The position numbers and the translations under genes were made by a program. A stretch of 10,097 nt of DNA, taken from NCBI GenBank assembly GCA_030145965.1, contig JASKZT010000001.1, positions 1 through 10,097 on the forward strand, read 5' to 3'. Position 1 is the stretch's first letter. Every line of letters begins with the position of its first letter. This DNA comes from Ornithinimicrobium sp. Lineage in GTDB: Bacteria; Actinomycetota; Actinomycetes; Actinomycetales; Dermatophilaceae. This document shows, piece after piece, positions 6,508-10,097 of this stretch. The notes under the pieces are model-generated. The model was given only the letters and a program-made list of their open reading frames with translations. It searched no databases and was not told where the DNA came from.

Positions 6508-6537
6508 GAGGTCGCGGCGCGGCCCGGCCGCTCACCC
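6502..6537. terminator. Bidirectional hairpin containing both stop codons (tesB / VOC gene)
   Basis: The outer arms GGGTGAG (6502-6508) and CTCACCC (6531-6537) are perfect reverse complements. An inner stem, GCGGC (6514-6518) with GCCGC (6527-6531), competes with or continues it. The tesB TGA (6505-6507) lies in the left arm and the VOC gene TGA (6532-6534, minus strand) in the right arm. The design is symmetric and lacks T-tracts, so it could serve both transcripts. Confidence 0.6.
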
Positions 6538-7254
6538 GCCGGCGAGGACGCAGAGCTCGTTGCCCGAGGGGTCGTGCAGGACGACCCAGGAGTGCCCCTG
6601 CGCCCACTCCTCGGTCGAGCGGGTGGCGCCGAGGGAGAGGGCGAGCTCCACCATGGCCGCCTGGTCCGGGCCGCCGGGCTCGGGGCGGACGTCGAGGTGG
6701 GTCCGGTTCTGGCGGGCCTTGGGCTCCGGCTCGGGGCACAGCTCGAGCAGGGGTCCGCGCAGGCTGGGGTGGCGCAGCGTGACCAGGCCGATGCCCTCGG
6801 CCGGCACCCAACCGGTCATCGCGGCCCAGAACCGCGCGTCCCGCTCGGGGTCGGCGCTGTCCAGCGGCAGGGCCGCGATCGGGCCGGTGTCGCGGTAGGC
6901 GGCGCGCTCCTCCATGACGCAGAAGGGGTTGCCGTCCGGGTCGGCGAGGACGACCCACGGCACGTCCTGCTGGCCGACGTCGAGGTGCGTGGCCCCCAGG
7001 CCGAGGAGGCGCTCGACGACCTCCTGCTGGCGCTCGCCGCCGACGAGGTCGAGGTGCAGCCGCCACCCCGGCTGGGGCGGGTGGGAGACGGGCTCGATGC
7101 ACAGGTCGAGCCACGGGCCGCCCGGGATCGTGAGCCGGCCCTCGTAGCCACCCTCGGACGCCGGGCCGCCGCCGGTCAGCCCGAGCGCCGCGGACCAGAA
7201 GGCACCCGCGCGCGCCGGGTCGCGGGCCTGCATGACGATGTTCTCCAGCCGCAC
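6532..7254 (-). CDS. Tandem VOC (glyoxalase-like) domain protein
   Basis: A 240-residue protein built from two vicinal-oxygen-chelate half-modules, about 1-118 and 125-240. The repeat is visible directly: WRLHLDL (64-70) matches NRTHLDV (183-189), and PWVVLADPDGNPFCVM (99-114) matches SWVVLHDPSGNELCVL (222-237). Each half also has an FW-x2-(A/M)-x-G(L/W) helix (AFWSAALGL, RFWAAMTGW). This fits the Glyoxalase_6/PF18029-type proteins common in actinobacteria. The usual first metal ligand is Asn or Leu instead of His/Glu, while H67 and H186 are kept, so metal binding may be partial. No reaction can be assigned. The GTG at 7254 is 6 nt after a TAGGGT -10. The neighbour upstream is the metallo-beta-lactamase-fold gene, 48 nt away with a hairpin between them, so they are probably separate transcripts. 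Confidence 0.9.
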   Translation of the reverse strand: MRLENIVMQARDPARAGAFWSAALGLTGGGPASEGGYEGRLTIPGGPWLDLCIEPVSHPPQPGWRLHLDLVGGERQQEVVERLLGLGATHLDVGQQDVPWVVLADPDGNPFCVMEERAAYRDTGPIAALPLDSADPERDARFWAAMTGWVPAEGIGLVTLRHPSLRGPLLELCPEPEPKARQNRTHLDVRPEPGGPDQAAMVELALSLGATRSTEEWAQGHSWVVLHDPSGNELCVLAGG

Positions 7255-7260
7255 GTGCCC

Positions 7261-7266
7261 ACCCTA
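7261..7266 (-). promoter_or_regulatory. -10 element of the VOC gene (TAGGGT)
   Basis: On the minus strand TAGGGT fits TANNNT and ends 6 nt before the GTG at 7254. There is no Shine-Dalgarno in the 6-nt gap and no good -35. The box is very similar to TAGGCT and TAGGTT before two other genes in this window. Confidence 0.5.
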
Positions 7267-7273
7267 GCCCGGC

Positions 7274-7293
7274 CCACCGGACACGCCGGGTGG
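7274..7293 (-). terminator. Hairpin after the metallo-beta-lactamase-fold gene
   Basis: CCACC (7274-7278) pairs with GGTGG (7289-7293). Two further G-C pairs follow inside, with one bulged G, around an ACACG loop. The repeat begins about 10 nt after the TGA of the minus-strand gene ending at 7303 and lies just upstream of the VOC promoter, which suits a terminator insulating the two genes. No T-tract is seen. Confidence 0.45.
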
Positions 7294-7302
7294 TGGTCCG
7301 GC

Positions 7303-8139
7303 TCAGGTGAGGTGGTCGTGCTCGCCGCGCACCCACGCGGCATACCGCTCGGCGGAGCGGCGCACCACGCCGCGGGCGTCGGCCCCGACGACCAGCGCGA
7401 AGTTGTCGTAGAGGCGGTCGAAGGTCTGCGCCGTGACCGTCTCCGCCACCCTCTCCACGACCCCGGCCGAGAGCGGCAGCAGGTTGGGGTAGGACCGCAT
7501 GAAGCTCACCCAGCCGCCGCTGCCCGGAAGCGCCTTGACCGTGTCGCCGGCGAGGAGCACGCCCCGCCCCTCGGCCCCCGCGGCCCACACCGCGACGGCG
7601 CTGCCGGGGAAGTGCCCGCCGGGCTGCAGGAGGCGTATGCCCGGCAGCACCTCGAACGGCTCGGACCAGGTGACGATCTCCCCCTCCCGTCCCCACCGGC
7701 GCACCCACCCGCGGTCGGCCTCGGAGACGTGGACGGTGGCCCCGAACGCGCGCGCCCACTCCAGCTGGCAGCCGTACATGTGCGGGTGGCTGGCCACCAC
7801 CGCGGCGACCCCGCCGAGCCGGCGCACGGCGGCAACCGCCTCGTCGTCGAGGTAGCCCGGCACGTCCCAGAGCAGGTTGCCGTGCGGGGTGCGCACGAGG
7901 AGGGCGCTCTGTCCGATGTCCACCCTGGGCGTCGCCTGCAACGCCCAGAGGTCGGGCTCGAGCTCGGTGAGCTCCACCCGGCAGCCCTCGGCCGCGCGCT
8001 CGGCCAGGCTGGTCCAGCGCTGCCCGGCGGCCGGGACGTACTGACGCTCGTCGGCGCAGATCGCGCAGACCTGCTCGTCGGTGTCGTTCTCCACCCCGCA
8101 GGTGGCGCACAGGGTCCAGGCATCGTGGTCGCGCGGCAT
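7303..8139 (-). CDS. Zinc-ribbon plus metallo-beta-lactamase-fold protein with altered metal motif
   Basis: A 278-residue predicted hydrolase. An N-terminal zinc ribbon is formed by C11-x2-C14 and C25-x2-C28 with a 10-residue loop. A metallo-beta-lactamase fold follows: strands around 68-93 (DIGQSALLVRTPHGNLLWDV), then HPHMYG (118-123) in place of the canonical HxHxDH, GGHFPGS with H176, and LAGDT with D199. The Asp and His of HxHxDH are replaced by Tyr and Gly, and the last conserved His appears as Asp/Asn (YDNF, 244-247). I recall a subfamily with SHPH(F/Y)Y-type motifs in bacteria and plants, so this is likely a family trait, not decay. Substrate and activity are unknown. The ATG at 8139 is chosen because a TAGGTT -10 lies 7 nt upstream and the zinc ribbon begins at once; 38 codons of open frame further upstream are antisense to the next gene. 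Confidence 0.9.
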   Translation of the reverse strand: MPRDHDAWTLCATCGVENDTDEQVCAICADERQYVPAAGQRWTSLAERAAEGCRVELTELEPDLWALQATPRVDIGQSALLVRTPHGNLLWDVPGYLDDEAVAAVRRLGGVAAVVASHPHMYGCQLEWARAFGATVHVSEADRGWVRRWGREGEIVTWSEPFEVLPGIRLLQPGGHFPGSAVAVWAAGAEGRGVLLAGDTVKALPGSGGWVSFMRSYPNLLPLSAGVVERVAETVTAQTFDRLYDNFALVVGADARGVVRRSAERYAAWVRGEHDHLT

Positions 8140-8146
8140 GCGTGAC

Positions 8147-8152
8147 AACCTA
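8147..8152 (-). promoter_or_regulatory. -10 element of the metallo-beta-lactamase-fold gene (TAGGTT)
   Basis: TAGGTT on the minus strand fits TANNNT and lies 7 nt before the ATG at 8139. No Shine-Dalgarno separates them. The element lies in the 45-bp gap between two divergent genes; its palindromic CTAG core could serve a promoter on either strand. Confidence 0.5.
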
Positions 8153-8170
8153 GTCCCGGGGACGACGAGC

Positions 8171-8177
8171 AGGGAGG
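8171..8177 (+). promoter_or_regulatory. Shine-Dalgarno of the small membrane protein
   Basis: AGGGAGG is the only strong Shine-Dalgarno before a gene in this window. It is 7 nt from the ATG at 8185 but only 1 nt from the in-frame ATG at 8179, which decides the start in favour of 8185. Confidence 0.65.
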
Positions 8178-8184
8178 CATGACG

Positions 8185-8394
8185 ATGTGGTGGCAGGACC
8201 TCCTGTGGGGCTTGTGGAACGGCGTGACGGCGTGGGTGGTGCTCATCGTCCACGTCTTCGGCGGCTGGGAGCGCTTCCCGGTCTACGACGTCGACCGGGC
8301 GGGCAACTGGTACGACCTGGGCTTCCTGCTCGGTGCCGGCTCGCCCCTGCTGGGCATGCTCGGCGGGCGCAGCGCCTCCCGGTCGCGCGGCTAG
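8185..8394 (+). CDS. Small conserved-looking membrane protein, 69 residues
   Basis: The product begins MWWQDLLWGLWNG and has one clear hydrophobic segment (VTAWVVLIVHVFGG, about 12-27). A polar stretch, RFPVYDVDRAGNWYD, comes next, and then a second weaker hydrophobic segment (LGFLLGAGSPLLGMLGG, about 45-61) and a basic tail (SRSRG). The layout is two membrane helices joined by a short loop rich in aromatic and charged residues. I recall similar short hypothetical proteins with HVFGGW and GNWY-type motifs in many actinobacteria, but no function. Start at 8185 follows from the Shine-Dalgarno. Its TAG stop shares the CTAG tetranucleotide with the stop of the convergent pseudouridine synthase gene. 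It is transcribed divergently from the metallo-beta-lactamase-fold gene. Confidence 0.8.
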   Translation: MWWQDLLWGLWNGVTAWVVLIVHVFGGWERFPVYDVDRAGNWYDLGFLLGAGSPLLGMLGGRSASRSRG

Positions 8395-8408
8395 GGCGCC
8401 GGGACCGG
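8379..8408. terminator. Hairpin with a shared CTAG stop in its loop
   Basis: CCGGTC (8379-8384) pairs with GACCGG (8403-8408), and GCGC (8385-8388) with GCGC (8396-8399), leaving a 3-nt bulge and a 7-nt loop. The loop holds CTAG (8391-8394), which supplies the TAG stop of the plus-strand small protein and of the minus-strand pseudouridine synthase. There is no room for any other terminator between these convergent genes, so this hairpin is the natural candidate for both. Confidence 0.5.
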
Positions 8409-9338
8409 CAGCTCGCGCCGTGAGGTGAGCCGCCGCGGCACGCCGCTGACGGGGTCGGTGAAGCGGACCTCGCGCGCGAGGAGCTGCAGAGGCGTGGAGA
8501 GGTCGTCCGGTGCGACGTCCCGGACGACGGGGTAGAGCGGGTCGCCGGCGATGGGCACGCCCAGGCCCGCGAGGTGGACGCGCAGCTGGTGGGTCTGCCC
8601 GGTCGTCGGGGTGAGCCGGTAGAGCCCGGCCGCCGGCCCGTCGTCCAGCACGCCGACGAGCTCGACCAGCGTCCGGGCGTTCGGCTGCCCCGGCACGACC
8701 CGGGCCTGCAGCTCACCGCGTCGCTTGACCAGGCGGTCGTGCACGACCACGGGCAGGTCCAGGCCGTCGGGCAGCGGCGCCAGCGCCTCGTAGGTCTTGG
8801 CCAGCCCACCGTCCTGCACCATCCGCTGGTAGGCCCCGCGCACCTCGGCCCGGGTGGTCAGCAGGAGGACGCCGCTGGTGAGGCGGTCGAGGCGGTGCAC
8901 CGGCGCGAGGTCGGGCAGGTCCAGCTCCCGCCGGAGGCGGACGACGGCCGTCTGCGCGACGTGGGAGCCGCGGGGCATGGTGGCGAGGAAGGGCGGCTTG
9001 TCGACCGCCAGCAGCCCGGTGCTCTCGTCGTGGAGGAGCACCGTCAGCTCGCCGGGGACCTCGACCTCCTCGGGCAGGTCCCGGTACAGGTAGACCGGGA
9101 CGCCGGGCGCGTAGGGGGTCCCCCGCGTCACCACGGACCCGTCGGCGAGGACGACCTCCCCGGCGGCGACCCGGCGGCATACCCCCTCCTCGTCGCGGGT
9201 GAGGGCCACGAGGAAGTCGAGGACGGTGCGTGGGTGCGCCCCACCCTCCGCGGGCGGGGCCGCCGGCATCCGGACGCGCGCGGGCCCCAGCCCCTCCCGG
9301 GGTGGGAGCGGGGGCCGGGGCCTGCGTCGTCGGGGCAC
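8391..9338 (-). CDS. RluA-family RNA pseudouridine synthase
   Basis: A 315-residue enzyme expected to isomerise uridine to pseudouridine in rRNA or tRNA. The catalytic motif is HRLDRLTSGVLLL (148-160) with nucleophile D151. The upstream strand block LLAVDKPPFLATMPRGSH (109-126) and downstream QTHQLRVHLAGLGVPIAGDPLYP are also typical of the RluA/RluC/RluD group. The N-terminal part (about 36-90) looks like a reduced S4-like or linker domain. The first 25 residues are Arg/Pro-rich, and from memory such a start (PLPxREGL) is usual in actinobacterial members, supporting the GTG at 9338. The RNA target cannot be told. The gene follows ettA by 30 nt on the same strand, with no Shine-Dalgarno and no -10, so it is probably co-transcribed with ettA, coupling two translation-related functions. 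Its stop overlaps the convergent small-protein gene in CTAG. Confidence 0.93.
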   Translation of the reverse strand: MPRRRRPRPPLPPREGLGPARVRMPAAPPAEGGAHPRTVLDFLVALTRDEEGVCRRVAAGEVVLADGSVVTRGTPYAPGVPVYLYRDLPEEVEVPGELTVLLHDESTGLLAVDKPPFLATMPRGSHVAQTAVVRLRRELDLPDLAPVHRLDRLTSGVLLLTTRAEVRGAYQRMVQDGGLAKTYEALAPLPDGLDLPVVVHDRLVKRRGELQARVVPGQPNARTLVELVGVLDDGPAAGLYRLTPTTGQTHQLRVHLAGLGVPIAGDPLYPVVRDVAPDDLSTPLQLLAREVRFTDPVSGVPRRLTSRRELPVPAP

Positions 9339-9345
9339 GGTCGTG

Positions 9346-9357
9346 CCGAGCGCTCGG
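9346..9357. repeat. 12-bp perfect palindrome between ettA and the pseudouridine synthase gene
   Basis: CCGAGCGCTCGG is its own reverse complement and lies in the 30-nt gap. It could form a small 4-bp stem with a GCGC loop in the transcript, or bind a dimeric protein. With no T-tract and such a short stem it is a weak terminator at best. In DNA this GC-rich, chance palindromes are expected. Confidence 0.3.
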
Positions 9358-9368
9358 GCGCGGAGCCG

Positions 9369-10097
9369 TCAGTCGCGGGTGAGCCTGCGGTAGGTGACCC
9401 GGTGCGGGCGGGCCGCCTCGGCGCCGAGCCGCTCCACCTTGTTCTCCTCGTAGGCCTGGAAGTTGCCCTCGAACCAGTACCAGGACGCCGGGTCGGTCTC
9501 GCTGCCCTCGTAGGCCAGGATGTGGGTGGCCACGCGGTCGAGGAACCACCGGTCGTGGCTGATGACCACGGCGCACCCGGGGAAGGACTCCAGCGCGTTC
9601 TCGAGGCTGCCGAGGGTTTCGACGTCGAGGTCGTTGGTCGGCTCGTCGAGGAGCAGCAGATTGCCGCCCTGCTTGAGGGTCAACGCGAGGTTGAGCCTGT
9701 TCCGCTCCCCACCGGACAGCACGCCGGCCCGCTTCTGCTGGTCGGGCCCCTTGAAGCCGAACGCGGCGACGTAGGCCCGGGACGGCATCTCGACGTTGCC
9801 CACCTTGATGTGGTCGAGGCCGTCGGAGACGACGTCCCACAGGGTCTTCTTCGGATCGATGCCGCTGCGGTTCTGCTCGACGTAGGAGATCTTGACCGTC
9901 TCGCCGACCTTGATCTCCCCGTCGTCGGCCTTCTCCTCGCCGATGAGCATCTTGAACAACGTCGTCTTGCCGGCGCCGTTGGGGCCGACGACTCCCACGA
10001 TGCCGTTGCGCGGCAGGGTGAAGGACAGGTCGTCGATCAGCAGCCGGTCGCCGAAGCCCTTGCTGAGGTCCTTGGTCTCCACGACCACGTTGCCCAG
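9369..10097 (-). CDS. ettA: Energy-dependent translational throttle protein EttA, C-terminal half (5' end outside window)
   Basis: The frame is open from the window edge to TGA 9371-9369 and gives the last 242 residues of an ABC-F protein, which is normally about 555-560 long. This is the second nucleotide-binding domain. Visible motifs, numbered from the window edge, are Walker A GPNGAGKTT (38-46), signature LSGGERNRL (127-135), Walker B LLLLDEPTND (147-156) and the switch histidine in ISHDRWFLDR (H181). The opening VVVETKDLSKGFGDRLLIDDLSF and the closing ASWYWFEGNFQAYEENK are characteristic of EttA instead of Uup or drug-resistance ABC-F proteins. EttA binds the ribosomal E site and controls entry into elongation according to ATP/ADP ratio. 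The GTG at 10088 is internal, because the frame continues upstream in conserved sequence. The gene is followed by the pseudouridine synthase gene. Confidence 0.96.
   Translation of the reverse strand: MGNVVVETKDLSKGFGDRLLIDDLSFTLPRNGIVGVVGPNGAGKTTLFKMLIGEEKADDGEIKVGETVKISYVEQNRSGIDPKKTLWDVVSDGLDHIKVGNVEMPSRAYVAAFGFKGPDQQKRAGVLSGGERNRLNLALTLKQGGNLLLLDEPTNDLDVETLGSLENALESFPGCAVVISHDRWFLDRVATHILAYEGSETDPASWYWFEGNFQAYEENKVERLGAEAARPHRVTYRRLTRD

Noticed and set aside
6574..8145. A 523-codon plus-strand open frame opposite the VOC and metallo-beta-lactamase-fold genes
   Set aside because: The translation has no recognisable motifs, and both minus-strand genes have clear domains and promoters.
8140..8253. 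N-terminal extension of the metallo-beta-lactamase-fold protein to 8253
   Set aside because: The additional 38 codons are antisense to the small membrane protein and would extend past the TAGGTT -10 and the divergent Shine-Dalgarno.
1..10097. CRISPR arrays, tRNA/rRNA genes, insertion sequences, toxin-antitoxin or phage-defence modules
   Set aside because: I looked for regularly spaced repeats, tRNA cloverleaf ends, transposase motifs and nuclease or helicase domains and saw none; genes are tightly packed with no gap over about 85 bp.

Overview
This is a chromosomal segment of a high-GC actinobacterium (GC clearly above 70%, third codon positions almost all G or C, many GTG starts). The order globin – alpha-glucosidase, then a conserved hypothetical, a YbgC-type thioesterase and EttA, resembles from memory the Mycobacterium tuberculosis glbO–aglA … Rv2474c–Rv2475c … Rv2477c neighbourhood. 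The segment is therefore probably an old actinobacterial backbone locus carrying extra genes. A member of the Intrasporangiaceae or a related Micrococcales family is my guess; nothing here proves it.

Layout. 1-81 (+) is the tail of an unidentified gene. 112-579 and 576-2324 (+) are a group II truncated haemoglobin and a GH13 alpha-glucosidase, coupled by a 4-nt overlap. 2399-3733 (-) and 3793-4353 (+) are a divergent pair, an MFS exporter and an ArsR-type regulator, separated by a perfect inverted repeat lying on the exporter promoter. 4319-4984 and 4981-5469 (-) are a two-gene unit (conserved hypothetical, hotdog thioesterase), divergent from a TesB-type acyl-CoA thioesterase (5554-6507, +). 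6532-7254 (-) is a double VOC-domain protein, and 7303-8139 (-) is a zinc-ribbon/metallo-beta-lactamase-fold protein with altered metal motif. 8185-8394 (+) is a 69-residue membrane protein. 8391-9338 (-) is an RluA-family pseudouridine synthase, and 9369-10097 (-) is the C-terminal half of EttA.

The protein content is mostly housekeeping or ordinary accessory genes; I see no mobile element, CRISPR array, RNA gene or obvious defence system. The more interesting signals are non-coding. First, most genes with their own promoter have a -10-like hexamer only 6-7 nt before the start codon and no Shine-Dalgarno, which suggests leaderless mRNAs. Second, all four convergent gene junctions carry a GC-rich inverted repeat that contains, overlaps or directly abuts the stop codons, so they look like compact two-way terminators. 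Third, the trinucleotide TAT/ATA is nearly absent and, where it occurs, is almost always inside GTATGC/GCATAC regardless of reading frame. Fourth, a 22-bp operator candidate lies in the MFS/ArsR intergenic region.
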